From NCBI RefSeq assembly GCF_002119685.1, contig NZ_CP021108.1, forward strand, positions 2,976,001 to 3,040,000: DNA of 64,000 nt, read 5' to 3'. Every line of letters starts with the position of its first letter. Position 1 is the first letter of the stretch. The translations under genes and the position numbers were made by a program. Source of the DNA: Bordetella genomosp. 8 (lineage in GTDB: Bacteria; Pseudomonadota; Gammaproteobacteria; Burkholderiales; Burkholderiaceae_B). Shown here piece after piece: positions 1 to 8,023 of this stretch. Under the pieces are notes generated by a model. That model was not told the origin of the DNA. It saw nothing but the letters and a program-made list of their open reading frames with translations, and ran no database searches.

Positions 1-760
1 CCCAGGCATCCAGCTCGAAACCGGGGAAGCCTTCCTCGGCGGCCGTCGGGACGTCGGGCAGCATGGGATGGCGTGACGCGCCGGCGATGGCGATGGCGCG
101 CAGGCGGCCATTCTGGATATGGCCGATGACCGAGGGCGGCGTGGTGATGAACAGCTGCACGCGTCCCGACAGTACGTCCTGGATGGCCGGGCCCGAGCCC
201 TTGTAGGGCACATGGACCATATCGGTGCCGGTCATCTGCTTGAACAGCTCGGTGCCCACGTGCGGCACCGAACCGCTGCCCTGCGACGCATAGTTGATCT
301 CGCCCGGGTGCGCCTTGGCATAGGCGACCAGCTCCTTCAGGTTGTGGACGGGCAGCGAGGGATGCACCGTCACCACGTGCGGCGATACGGCCACCATCCC
401 GACCGGCTTGAAGGACTCCGCGTTCCAGCGCAGGCCGTTGAACATCGAGGGATTGCCGGCGTGGTACATGGAATACGAGGCCAGCAGGGTATAGCCGTCG
501 GGACGGGCCGCGGCTACCAGCGCATAGGCGATGTTGCCGCTGGCACCGGCGCGATTGTCGATGATGACGGGTTGGCCCAGCGTGGTCCCCATCTGCTCCG
601 TGGTCAGGCGCGCCGCCAGGTCGACGATGCCGCCGGGCGGCACCGGAACGACGATGGTGATGGGATGGTTGGGGAAATCCGGCTGGGCGTGGGCGGGCGT
701 CAGCGCGGTGGCCAGGGCGAGAAGCGCGCCCAGGGACGCGAGCAAGCGGGTGCGGAGCAT
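1..760 (-). CDS. Bug-family (TTT) periplasmic receptor, C-terminus cut by window edge
   Basis: Tripartite tricarboxylate transporter receptor of the Bug family, which binds carboxylates or other small solutes in the periplasm. The N-terminus is a signal peptide (MLRTRLLASLG..., ending AHA). It is followed by family landmarks: ITIVVPVPPGG, the DNRAGASGNI segment, ARPDGYTLL, VPYKGSGPA and LPDVPTAAEEG. The gene runs off the left edge, so the last part of the domain is missing. The start ATG lies 1 base from the stop of the MetE-like gene upstream, so the two are almost certainly cotranscribed. No TctA/TctB membrane genes are seen nearby. The family call is firm; the ligand cannot be read from sequence. 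Confidence 0.93.
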   Translation of the reverse strand, partial: MLRTRLLASLGALLALATALTPAHAQPDFPNHPITIVVPVPPGGIVDLAARLTTEQMGTTLGQPVIIDNRAGASGNIAYALVAAARPDGYTLLASYSMYHAGNPSMFNGLRWNAESFKPVGMVAVSPHVVTVHPSLPVHNLKELVAYAKAHPGEINYASQGSGSVPHVGTELFKQMTGTDMVHVPYKGSGPAIQDVLSGRVQLFITTPPSVIGHIQNGRLRAIAIAGASRHPMLPDVPTAAEEGFPGFELDAW

Positions 761-761
761 G

Positions 762-1799
762 TCAGTTGCCACCCGCCAGTTCTTCGCGGACGATCCTGGC
801 GCCGTCGGCCATGGCCTTCATCTTGCCGAATGCGACTTCGCGCGGCAGGTACTTCAAGCCGCAGTCGGGCGCCACGATGATGCGCTCGGGCGGCACATAG
901 GGAAAGGCGCGGCGGATGCGGGCGGCGACGACGTCCGGCGTTTCAACCTCGTTGGTCGAAAGATCCAGCACGCCCAGCATGATCTGCTTGTTCGGCAGCG
1001 TTTCGAGCACGGCGCAGTCCAGGTTGGATTGCGCCGTCTCGATGGAAATCTGGTGGGCCGAGCAGCCGCACAGCTCGGGAAGGAAGGAGTATCCGGCCGG
1101 TCGCGCATGGATCACCGCCGCGTAGCCGAAGCAGATGTGCACCGCCGTCTTGCCCTCGACGCCTTGCAGGGCGTGGTTCAGGACCTCGATCCCGAACTCG
1201 CGCGCCTTTTCGGGACGCGCCTGCATGTAGGGCTCGTCGATCTGCACGACGTCCGCGCCGGCCGCGAACAGGTCGCGGATTTCGGCGTTGACGGCCTCGG
1301 CGTAGTCATGGGCCAGCTCCGCCTCGGAGCCATAGAAGTCATTCTGGGCCTGCTGCGCCATGGTGAAGGGGCCGGGCACCGTGATCTTGATCTGGCGATC
1401 GGTGTGGGCGCGCAGGAATTCGACGTCGCGCACCTGTACTGCGTGCTTGCGGCGGATCTTGCCGACCACGCGCGGTACCGGATTGGGATGGCCGCTGCGG
1501 TCCAGCGCCGTGCCGGGGTTGTCGATGTCCACGCCTTCCAGCGCGGTGGCGAAGCGGTTCGAATAGCTTTCGCGCCGCATTTCGCCATCGGTGATGATGT
1601 CCAGGCCGGCGTCCTCCTGGTCGCGGATCGCCAGCAGGGTGGCGTCGTCCTGCGCCTGCTCCAGCCACTCGGGCGCCACACGCCACAATTCCTTGGCGCG
1701 CACGCGCGGCGGGAAGCGGTCGCCGAGGCGCTTGCGGTCGATGAGCCAATCGGGCTGGGTATACGAGCCGACCAGCGTGGTGGGAAGCAGCAGGGACAT
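762..1799 (-). CDS. MetE C-terminal-like methyltransferase (cobalamin-independent methionine synthase family)
   Basis: A 345-residue stand-alone version of the MetE catalytic barrel (UROD/MetE-like superfamily), about half the length of true MetE because the N-terminal domain is absent. The zinc ligands expected for homocysteine or thiol activation appear present: His221 and Cys223 (VHICFG), probably Glu254, and Cys313 (APDCGLKYLP). The start at 1799 (MSLLLP) has a GGAG five bases upstream; an in-frame ATG at 1817 is less likely. It sits between an intradiol dioxygenase and a Bug receptor, so it may move methyl groups from a growth substrate rather than make methionine. That role is an inference from context. 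Confidence 0.88.
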   Translation of the reverse strand: MSLLLPTTLVGSYTQPDWLIDRKRLGDRFPPRVRAKELWRVAPEWLEQAQDDATLLAIRDQEDAGLDIITDGEMRRESYSNRFATALEGVDIDNPGTALDRSGHPNPVPRVVGKIRRKHAVQVRDVEFLRAHTDRQIKITVPGPFTMAQQAQNDFYGSEAELAHDYAEAVNAEIRDLFAAGADVVQIDEPYMQARPEKAREFGIEVLNHALQGVEGKTAVHICFGYAAVIHARPAGYSFLPELCGCSAHQISIETAQSNLDCAVLETLPNKQIMLGVLDLSTNEVETPDVVAARIRRAFPYVPPERIIVAPDCGLKYLPREVAFGKMKAMADGARIVREELAGGN

Positions 1800-1862
1800 G
1801 GAAACTCCGGGAAACAATGCCGAAAATATGAAGAAAGCGCAGACCCCGATTTATATGCGATA

Positions 1863-1901
1863 CAACTTGAAATCGGTTTGTCTCCAACTTGAGCCGATTT
1901 C
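1863..1901. repeat. Direct and inverted repeat between dioxygenase and MetE-like gene
   Basis: The octamer CAACTTGA occurs at 1863-1870 and 1885-1892, exactly 22 bases apart, about two helical turns. Overlapping it is an inverted repeat TGAAATCGG (1868-1876) / CCGATTTCA (1894-1902) with a 17-base loop, reaching the dioxygenase stop. It lies 60-100 bases upstream of the MetE-like start, so it could be an operator or a processing hairpin. No T-run follows, so a simple terminator is unlikely. Confidence 0.35.
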
Positions 1902-2799
1902 AGGAAGCGCGGGCAGGCGCCAGGCGGAAGTCGTATTCCGCCGTCCAGTACGGCGTGGTCATCTCGCGCCCGTCCGGGGCCCGGCCTGGCGACCGCGGCT
2001 GGAATTCGACGATCAGGCTGTCGCGCACGCCGTAGACCACGTCGGACTCGATATATGGGCTGTTGGCGACGAAGATGTGCGTGGTGATGTCCACGTGTCC
2101 GGGTGCCGATACCTTGAAGTGGATATGGCCGGGGCGGTTGGGATGCTGGCCGATGCCAGACACCATTTTGCCGACCGGGCCATCCATGGGTATGGGGTAA
2201 TAGCTGGGGCGGATGGACCAGAAGGAATAGCGGCCTTCCGCGTCCGTGCGCAGGCGCGCCCGCGCCAGCATCTCGGCCTGGCCCTCGATCTGCATGTCGT
2301 AGACGCCTTCACCGTCGCCTGACCACACATCCAGCAGCACGCCGGCCATGGGCTGGCCGGAGGTATCGGTAACGCGGCCATGGTAATAGGCGGGCTCGCC
2401 GCGCACGCCCTCCGCGATATTGCTGCCAAGTTCGCGTTCCGGCGCGCCTTCCCAGTAGTAGGGGCCTTGCACGGTTGCCTCGGTGGCTGGCGTCGCCTGC
2501 ATCCCGTCCGGGGCCGCCGCGGAAGCCCTGGCCTGCGCCAGCATGACCACCTGCATGGAAGCGCCCAGGGTATCCGACAACAGGATGAATTCCTGCCGCT
2601 TGTCGGTACAGGTCTTGCCGGTGGCCGTCAGGAACTCGATCGCCGCCATCCATTCCTCGGGGGTCAGGTCGACCTCGCGAATGAACTCGTGCAGCTTGGT
2701 GACCAGGGTCGTCATCAGGACGCGAAACCGCGGATCGGGCGCCTTGGCGATCCGTTCGAGCACGGTGCGGGTAAGTTGCAGCGGGTCGGGCTGTGACAT
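1900..2799 (-). CDS. Intradiol ring-cleavage dioxygenase (catechol/hydroxyquinol 1,2-dioxygenase type)
   Basis: A 299-residue non-haem Fe(III) dioxygenase that opens catechol-like rings between the two hydroxyls. The N-terminal third matches the helical dimerisation domain of the catechol/hydroxyquinol group. The catalytic half carries the expected iron ligands: Tyr in GEGVYDMQ, Tyr in PSYYPIP, and two His in RPGHIHF. The length and N-terminal domain favour hydroxyquinol or chlorocatechol 1,2-dioxygenase over protocatechuate dioxygenase. The start at 2799 (MSQPDP) has a GGAG five bases upstream; an ATG at 2829 would overlap the MFS gene. It probably shares an operon with the MFS carrier upstream (26-base gap). 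The exact catechol cannot be decided here. Confidence 0.93.
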   Translation of the reverse strand: MSQPDPLQLTRTVLERIAKAPDPRFRVLMTTLVTKLHEFIREVDLTPEEWMAAIEFLTATGKTCTDKRQEFILLSDTLGASMQVVMLAQARASAAAPDGMQATPATEATVQGPYYWEGAPERELGSNIAEGVRGEPAYYHGRVTDTSGQPMAGVLLDVWSGDGEGVYDMQIEGQAEMLARARLRTDAEGRYSFWSIRPSYYPIPMDGPVGKMVSGIGQHPNRPGHIHFKVSAPGHVDITTHIFVANSPYIESDVVYGVRDSLIVEFQPRSPGRAPDGREMTTPYWTAEYDFRLAPARAS

Positions 2800-2825
2800 G
2801 AGGTCTCCGTGTGCCTGATAGGGAT

Positions 2826-4130
2826 TCATAGATGGCCGTCGCGCCGCGCCGCCTCGATCCAGCGCACGCGCATCGGCTTGAGGACCAGGATGGCAAGCAG
2901 CGCGGCCGCGACGTCCAGCGCGATGATGCAGTGGAAAACGATGTCCCAGGATCGCGTTTTCTCGAACAGCAGGGCGGCGATCGGCCCGCCCAGCACCGAA
3001 CCGACGGCGGTGGCGATCAGCAGGTAGCCGAAGTTGCGCGCCGCGTGGCGCGTGCCGAAGACGTCCGCCTGCAGCGAAGGAAACAGCGAATAGATCTCGC
3101 CCCAGCCGAAGAACACCACCGCCGACAGGACCACGAAGGCCACCGGGTTGGTACCCAGCTTCAGCAGCAGGTAGATGGAAAGCGCTTCCAGCAGGAAGGC
3201 CAGCAGCATGGTGGGTTCGCGGCCGATCCGGTCAGACACCCAGCCGAAGAAAGGCCGCGTCAGGCCATTGGCGGCGCGATCCAGCGTCAGGGCCAGCGGC
3301 AGCGCGGCCATGCCCAGCACCAGGGTGCCGGACGTGATGCCGAAATGGGAGGCCAGGGCGCCCAATTGCGAGATCGCCATCAGCCCGCCGGTCGCCACCA
3401 TTGCCATGATGGCGAACATCAGCCAGAACAGCGGCGTGCGCAGCATCTGCCCTGGCGTGTAGCCCATCGGCCCGGCGGCCGGCGGCACCAGTTCAGGGTG
3501 CTGCCGCTGCGTGGGGGCGTCGACGCGCTTCATGCCCAGCGCCGACAGCATGATGATGGCTGCCAGGGCGATGCCGAACATCACGAGCGTATCGCGCAGG
3601 CCGCTATCGCGCAGGCTCGCCGCGATCGGAAAGGTGGTGACGATGGCCCCCAGGCCGTAGCATCCCGCCACCATGCCGACGGCAAAGCCACGGCGTCGGG
3701 GAAACCACTGCACCATCAGTTCGACCACGGCCACGTAGACCCAGCCGGTGCCTATACCCGACAACACGCCATAGGTGACGTACAGCACCGGCAGCGAAGT
3801 CACGTAGGCGGAGCTGACCCAGCTAAGTCCGACCAGCAGCCCGCCCAGCGCGACGATGGTGCGCGACGATACGCGCGCCGCCAGCTCGCCGTGCAGGGGC
3901 CCGATGCCGCACTGGAAAATGCTGAAAAGCGCGAAGGTCACCTGCAGCGCGGATAGCGATACGCTGAGTGAGGCCTGCATGGGCTGCACGAACAGCGCCC
4001 ATACGTATTGCGGACTGGAGATCGCCAGCATCGCGATCATGCCCAGGGCCAGCTGCAGCCAGGGCGTGCTTGCGCTGCGTCCCAGCGGCAGCGCGTCCAG
4101 GGAGGACGTGGAAGGGTTCGGCGCCGACAT
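2826..4130 (-). CDS. MFS transporter (oxalate/formate antiporter-like)
   Basis: A 434-residue major facilitator with about 12 hydrophobic segments, acting in the inner membrane. The A-like loops are visible (GWVSDRIGREP in the C-terminal half), and the central loop rich in Pro/Gln between the two six-helix bundles is as expected. The overall pattern (YVWALFVQPMQ early, GCYGLGAIVTTFP mid) resembles the OFA subgroup of monocarboxylate/oxalate carriers. It has a good ribosome site, GGGAGA, before ATG 4130. It heads the dioxygenase operon and probably imports the aromatic or organic-acid substrate. The substrate is an inference from neighbours. Confidence 0.9.
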   Translation of the reverse strand: MSAPNPSTSSLDALPLGRSASTPWLQLALGMIAMLAISSPQYVWALFVQPMQASLSVSLSALQVTFALFSIFQCGIGPLHGELAARVSSRTIVALGGLLVGLSWVSSAYVTSLPVLYVTYGVLSGIGTGWVYVAVVELMVQWFPRRRGFAVGMVAGCYGLGAIVTTFPIAASLRDSGLRDTLVMFGIALAAIIMLSALGMKRVDAPTQRQHPELVPPAAGPMGYTPGQMLRTPLFWLMFAIMAMVATGGLMAISQLGALASHFGITSGTLVLGMAALPLALTLDRAANGLTRPFFGWVSDRIGREPTMLLAFLLEALSIYLLLKLGTNPVAFVVLSAVVFFGWGEIYSLFPSLQADVFGTRHAARNFGYLLIATAVGSVLGGPIAALLFEKTRSWDIVFHCIIALDVAAALLAILVLKPMRVRWIEAARRDGHL

Positions 4131-4242
4131 GTTGTCTCCCGCGCGGAGGCCTGGAGGACCTCTCGTATCTTGTCAGGGGGGTGTCGGAGCGAAGACTAAA
4201 CGTTGCGCCTGAATGGCAGAAATGATGAATATCGTCAGTTAC

Positions 4243-4272
4243 CAGTGATGGCATCGATGGATGCCATCACTG
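4243..4272. promoter_or_regulatory. Perfect 12-bp inverted repeat upstream of MFS gene
   Basis: CAGTGATGGCAT (4243-4254) and ATGCCATCACTG (4261-4272) are exact inverted copies around a 6-base spacer. The element lies 113 bases upstream of the MFS start and 30 bases past the stop of the hydroxyacid dehydrogenase. No T-run follows on the minus strand, so an operator for a dimeric repressor/activator fits at least as well as a terminator. Confidence 0.5.
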
Positions 4273-4301
4273 CCCGGCTCACCTGGCCCGGTTCACCCGG
4301 C

Positions 4302-5255
4302 TCAGTTCACCCTGGTGAGCAGCGGCTTGCCGGCGAAGTGCGCTTCGGCGTTTTCCAGGAATCGCACCACCGAGGCATGGATCGCCTGCGGAGAGATGCC
4401 GCCGACATGCGGGGTGAGCACGGCGTTTTCGAATTCGAGCAGTGGCGCGGGCGGCACGGGTTCGTTCTCGTAGACGTCCAGCGCGACCGCCCGGATGCGC
4501 TTGTCCCGCAGGGCGTCGGCCACGGCATCCGTATCCACCAGCGTTCCGCGCGCGACGTTGACCAGCACGCCATCGGGCCCCAGGGCTTCCAGCACCTGCC
4601 GGTCGACCGCATGGTAGGTGGCCTTGCCGCCCGGCGCCGCGATGACCAGGAAGTCGCACCAGCCGGCCAGGCCGGCCAGGTCGTCGAACCACCGATAACC
4701 GCTATCGTCGTTGCGCGTGCGGCTGTGGTAGCCGATTTCCATGTCGAAGCCGGCGGCCCGCCTGGCCACGGCCTTGCCGATGGCGCCCAGGCCGAAAATG
4801 CCCATGCGCCGGCCGGAAACGTGCGGCGGGCGCGGGATGTCGTCGCGCCACAGCCCGTTGCGTACGCCCGCGTTCAGGAAGGGGATGCGTCGCACGGCGG
4901 CCAGCAGGATCGCCATGGCGTGGTCGGCGACGGCATTGGCATTGGTGCCGGCGGCGTTGCACACGGGGATGCCGCGGGCGCTGGCCGCCGCCAGGTCGAC
5001 GTTTTCGTGGCCGACGCCCAGGGTGCAGATCAGTTCCAGCCTGGGTAGCGCGGCGATTTCCGTAGCCAGCAGCCCATTGGTGCCATTCGTCAACACCACC
5101 CGGATGTCCTGTCCGCGCGCGGCGATCTGGGCGGTGCCGTTGGCACGGTCCGCCCCCAGGTTTTCATTGGGCGCGTAGATCATCTCGAAGCTTTCCGCCA
5201 CCAGGGCGCGGTGTTCGTCGGACAGGAATACAAGGACCAGCAGCACGGGTTTCAT
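4302..5255 (-). CDS. D-2-hydroxyacid dehydrogenase, NAD(P)-dependent
   Basis: A 317-residue member of the D-isomer-specific 2-hydroxyacid dehydrogenase family (hydroxypyruvate/glyoxylate reductase type), which interconverts 2-keto and D-2-hydroxy acids in the cytoplasm. The nucleotide-binding fold has GLGAIG at residues 155-160. The catalytic triad is intact: Arg236 (NVARGTLVD), Glu265 (YENEP) and His283 (LTPHVGG). ATG 5255 lacks a clear ribosome site on the coding strand, because the preceding intergenic stretch is pyrimidine-rich there. No better in-frame start was seen. It lies downstream of a Bug receptor and upstream of the MFS gene on the same strand. Confidence 0.93.
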   Translation of the reverse strand: MKPVLLVLVFLSDEHRALVAESFEMIYAPNENLGADRANGTAQIAARGQDIRVVLTNGTNGLLATEIAALPRLELICTLGVGHENVDLAAASARGIPVCNAAGTNANAVADHAMAILLAAVRRIPFLNAGVRNGLWRDDIPRPPHVSGRRMGIFGLGAIGKAVARRAAGFDMEIGYHSRTRNDDSGYRWFDDLAGLAGWCDFLVIAAPGGKATYHAVDRQVLEALGPDGVLVNVARGTLVDTDAVADALRDKRIRAVALDVYENEPVPPAPLLEFENAVLTPHVGGISPQAIHASVVRFLENAEAHFAGKPLLTRVN

Positions 5256-5333
5256 CGGAAGGAGGTGGCGGGAAGCAGGCGGTAGGAAGGAGGGTAGGAA
5301 GGTGGATCGCCAGGCGGCTGGATCGTGGGAGGC
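5256..5333. repeat. Purine/G-rich tract with imperfect repeats (plus strand)
   Basis: The short gap between the Bug stop and the dehydrogenase start is strikingly purine-rich on the plus strand, with repeated GGAAGG, GGAGG and GTAGGAAGG units at about 5257-5305. Closely spaced GG pairs could in principle form two-layer G-quadruplexes in the template strand of the minus-strand genes. No gene is seen in it. Confidence 0.4.
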
Positions 5334-6299
5334 TCAATTGACCTGCGCGCCCGACAACCTGACGAGTTTGCCCCATTTTTCGACCTCGGCGGTCAGGACG
5401 GTCTTGAACGCGGCTGGCGATCCTTCCACCGGCGCCGAACCCTGTTCGGCGAGTACTTTGCGTACGCCCGCATCCTGGGTGACCTGCCGCAGGGCCTGGG
5501 CAAGTTTATCGACGATGGCGGGCGGCGTGCCAGCCGGCGCGAATACGCCGTTCCACAGCACGACCTCGTAGCCGGGCAGGGCTTCGCTTACCGTGGGAAC
5601 GCCCGGCAGGCGCGGTGAACGTTGGCGCGTCGTCACGGCCAGCGCGCGCAGCTTGCCGCTGTCGATATAGGGCAGCACCTCGACCAGCGGCGCAAACACC
5701 GCCTGGATCTGGCCGCCCAGCAGGTCCATGTTGGCGGGTGCGCCGCCCTTGTAGGGCACATGCGTCATCGCGCCGCCGACCATGGAGTTGAACAGCGCGC
5801 CGGACAGGTGCTGCGACGTGCCATTGCCGGCCGAACCATAGTTGACCGGCCCCTTCTTCTGGCGCACATAGTCGACGAACTGCGCGAGCGTCCTGGCCGG
5901 GAAGTCGTTGTTGACGACCAGCACGTTGGGTATCAGCGCGACCTGCGACACCGGCACCAGGTCCTTGTCCAGGTCGAAGCCCGTGGCCTTGTACAGCGTC
6001 ACGTTGGTGGCGATGGTGCTGGAGGTCAATAACAGCGTGTAGCCGTCCGGGGCGGCCTTGGCGACGTAGGCGCTGCCGATATTGCTGCCCGCGCCCGCGC
6101 GGTTGTCGACCACGACGGGCTGGCCCAGCTCCTTGCCCAGTTTTTCGGCGACCAGCCGTGCGGTCGAGTCGGTGCTGCCGCCCGCCGCGAAGGGGACCAC
6201 CACGGTGACGGTCCGGCTGGGCCAGTGATCGGCATGCGCCGCGGCGCAACATAACAACGTGGCGGCCGCCAACGACCGCAGGATGGTGCAGGATTTCAT
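5334..6299 (-). CDS. Bug-family (TTT) periplasmic receptor
   Basis: A complete 321-residue Bug receptor. The signal peptide is MKSCTILRSLAAATLLCCAAAHA. Family motifs follow in order: VTVVVPFAAGG, VVDNRAGAGSNIGSAYVAKAAPDGYTLL (described by position, about residues 60-90), NGTSQHLSG, HVPYKGGAPA and RLPGVPTVSE. A strong ribosome site (GAGGAGA) precedes ATG 6299. It sits between the DUF1185 gene and the D-2-hydroxyacid dehydrogenase on the same strand, so the ligand is probably an acid handled by those enzymes. No membrane TctAB partner is present in the window. Confidence 0.95.
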   Translation of the reverse strand: MKSCTILRSLAAATLLCCAAAHADHWPSRTVTVVVPFAAGGSTDSTARLVAEKLGKELGQPVVVDNRAGAGSNIGSAYVAKAAPDGYTLLLTSSTIATNVTLYKATGFDLDKDLVPVSQVALIPNVLVVNNDFPARTLAQFVDYVRQKKGPVNYGSAGNGTSQHLSGALFNSMVGGAMTHVPYKGGAPANMDLLGGQIQAVFAPLVEVLPYIDSGKLRALAVTTRQRSPRLPGVPTVSEALPGYEVVLWNGVFAPAGTPPAIVDKLAQALRQVTQDAGVRKVLAEQGSAPVEGSPAAFKTVLTAEVEKWGKLVRLSGAQVN

Positions 6300-6383
6300 G
6301 CTTGTCTCCTCGTTTTTTATATGTCGCGGCCACCTGGCGATGGCGGCGGTCCGCCGGGCGCGCCGGCGGAACAGGCCTGACGC

Positions 6384-6965
6384 TCAGCGCTGGCCGTCGC
6401 CCACCGAGATCTGGTCCGCCCGCAGGCCGCCCAGCCGCTCGTGCACGCGGCTGCCCGTGGACATCACCAGCGCATAGAGCAGTTCGTCGGGACGTGGACC
6501 ATCGATGACGCCAACGTCCATGGACGTGAAATGGCTGCGCACGTAGCAGGCTTCGACGTGATGCATCGGGATGGGCAGCCGCGTCCCCGCGGCGGCCACC
6601 ACCTTGGACGCCGGCACGATGGACTTGGCCGAGGGCAGGTTGGCGCGCATGGGCCAGCCGCCCGCTTCGTGCCAGATGGCGCCGTGCTCGAGTTCGCCGG
6701 CCAGGCCGACGATGGCGCCCTTGCCGTAGGCCTGGATCTGCCCGGCGCCGCCCAGCGCGGCCAGGAGTTCGGGGACCAGTTCCTTGGCCATCTCGCGGGC
6801 GCCCTGGCTCAGTTCGGACAGGTCCTCGACGTAGCGGCCGGCGTAGGGATTGTGGATGACCACCGCGATGGAGCCCATCCTGATGGGATCGGTTCGAGGC
6901 GGGCCGCCTTCGTGGTAAATGCTTTCGATGTTGAGCAGTTTCTTGCGGATCTTGATGATGGACAT
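6384..6965 (-). CDS. DUF1185 ("amino acid synthesis") family protein
   Basis: A 193-residue soluble protein of the DUF1185 family, annotated elsewhere as amino acid synthesis family protein; its biochemical activity is not established. Recognisable features are IRKKLLNIESIYHEGG at the N-terminus, VVIHNPYAGRY, GKGAIVGLAGELEHGA and GWPMRANLP. There is a good ribosome site (GAGGT) before ATG 6965. Members often accompany Bug receptors and hydroxyacid dehydrogenases in Burkholderiales catabolic clusters, as here. I would not assign a reaction. Confidence 0.9.
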   Translation of the reverse strand: MSIIKIRKKLLNIESIYHEGGPPRTDPIRMGSIAVVIHNPYAGRYVEDLSELSQGAREMAKELVPELLAALGGAGQIQAYGKGAIVGLAGELEHGAIWHEAGGWPMRANLPSAKSIVPASKVVAAAGTRLPIPMHHVEACYVRSHFTSMDVGVIDGPRPDELLYALVMSTGSRVHERLGGLRADQISVGDGQR

Positions 6966-7014
6966 GGATACCTCGTGAAGGAAAACAGGGTCTCGGCTTC
7001 AGTTCGGCTCGGGG

Positions 7015-7902
7015 TCAGTCCGGCCTCGCACCGAACTGCGCGCCCGCCCATTGCTCGATGTGGCGGATGGGATAGACGTTGTCCTTGTCGCCGTCGCCCT
7101 GGCTGATGGCGAAGGCCAGGAACTGGCGGGCCGCCGGGTTGACCTGCATCGGCACGCCCAGCTTTTCGGCTTCGTCCAGGCACATCTTCACGTCCTTGTG
7201 CAGGAGGGCGGTCGTGAAGCGCAAGGGAAAGCTGCGATCGAGCACGCACTGCGGAATGCGTTCCAGCGTGGCGAAGGACCGTCCGCTGGACGCGTTGATC
7301 ACGTCCAGCATGGTCCTGGCGTCCAGGCCCGCCTTGACCCCATAGACCAGCGCTTCGCAGCTGGCGATCATGCTGGTCGCGTAGAGCGTGTTGTTGATGA
7401 TCTTCAGGGTCTGGCCCAGGGTAGGGTCGTCGCCCAGGTAGAAAATGTTCTTGCCGATCACGCGCAGCAGCGGCTCCACCGCGTGGAAGGCGGCCTCGGG
7501 GCCGGCGGCCATGACGGCCAGCGTGCCTTTTTCCGCGTTCGCGGTGCCGCCGCTCACGGGGGCACCCAGCAGCGCGATATTGCGGCGCCGCAGCAGCGAG
7601 TCGACCTCGCGCGTCGCCGAAGGCCCGGTCGTCGAAAGATCGACCACGATCCGTACGGCGCTGCCTTCGGCGACTTCGGCGGCCACGTCGGCCACGATGC
7701 CCGGCATGGGCAGGCACAGCAGCACGGTTTCGACTTGCGATGCAAGTTCGGCCGCGCTCGCCGCGACGATCGCGCCCTTGGCCACCAGCCGCTCGCGCGC
7801 CTCGGCGCTGCGGTCGTAGACCAGCAGCTCATGGCCCGCGCCCAGCAGCCGCGTGCCGAAATGGACGCCGATATTGCCGACGCCGATCAATCCGATTTTC
7901 AT
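7015..7902 (-). CDS. NAD(P)-dependent beta-hydroxyacid dehydrogenase (HIBADH/6PGDH-type)
   Basis: A 295-residue beta-hydroxyacid dehydrogenase (3-hydroxyisobutyrate dehydrogenase, tartronate semialdehyde reductase and relatives). The N-terminal Rossmann motif is GLIGVGNIGVHFG. The substrate-binding signature is DAPVSGG-like (LLGAPVSGGTANAEKG). The catalytic Lys is probably the one in LKIINNTLYA. An AGGAGG lies 10 bases before the ATG at 7902; the ATG at 7911 is only one base from it, so 7902 is preferred. It is the first enzyme gene after the LysR regulator on this strand. Confidence 0.92.
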   Translation of the reverse strand: MKIGLIGVGNIGVHFGTRLLGAGHELLVYDRSAEARERLVAKGAIVAASAAELASQVETVLLCLPMPGIVADVAAEVAEGSAVRIVVDLSTTGPSATREVDSLLRRRNIALLGAPVSGGTANAEKGTLAVMAAGPEAAFHAVEPLLRVIGKNIFYLGDDPTLGQTLKIINNTLYATSMIASCEALVYGVKAGLDARTMLDVINASSGRSFATLERIPQCVLDRSFPLRFTTALLHKDVKMCLDEAEKLGVPMQVNPAARQFLAFAISQGDGDKDNVYPIRHIEQWAGAQFGARPD

Positions 7903-8023
7903 GATGCCCATGCCTCCTGGTGGAATCGTTCGACCAGGGATAGTGGCCCCGGTATCCCCAGGATTCTAGGAAGGGCGGGTACGGGCAGCGATTGCTGTTT
8001 GTGCGGTGGGGTATGCCTTAGGG

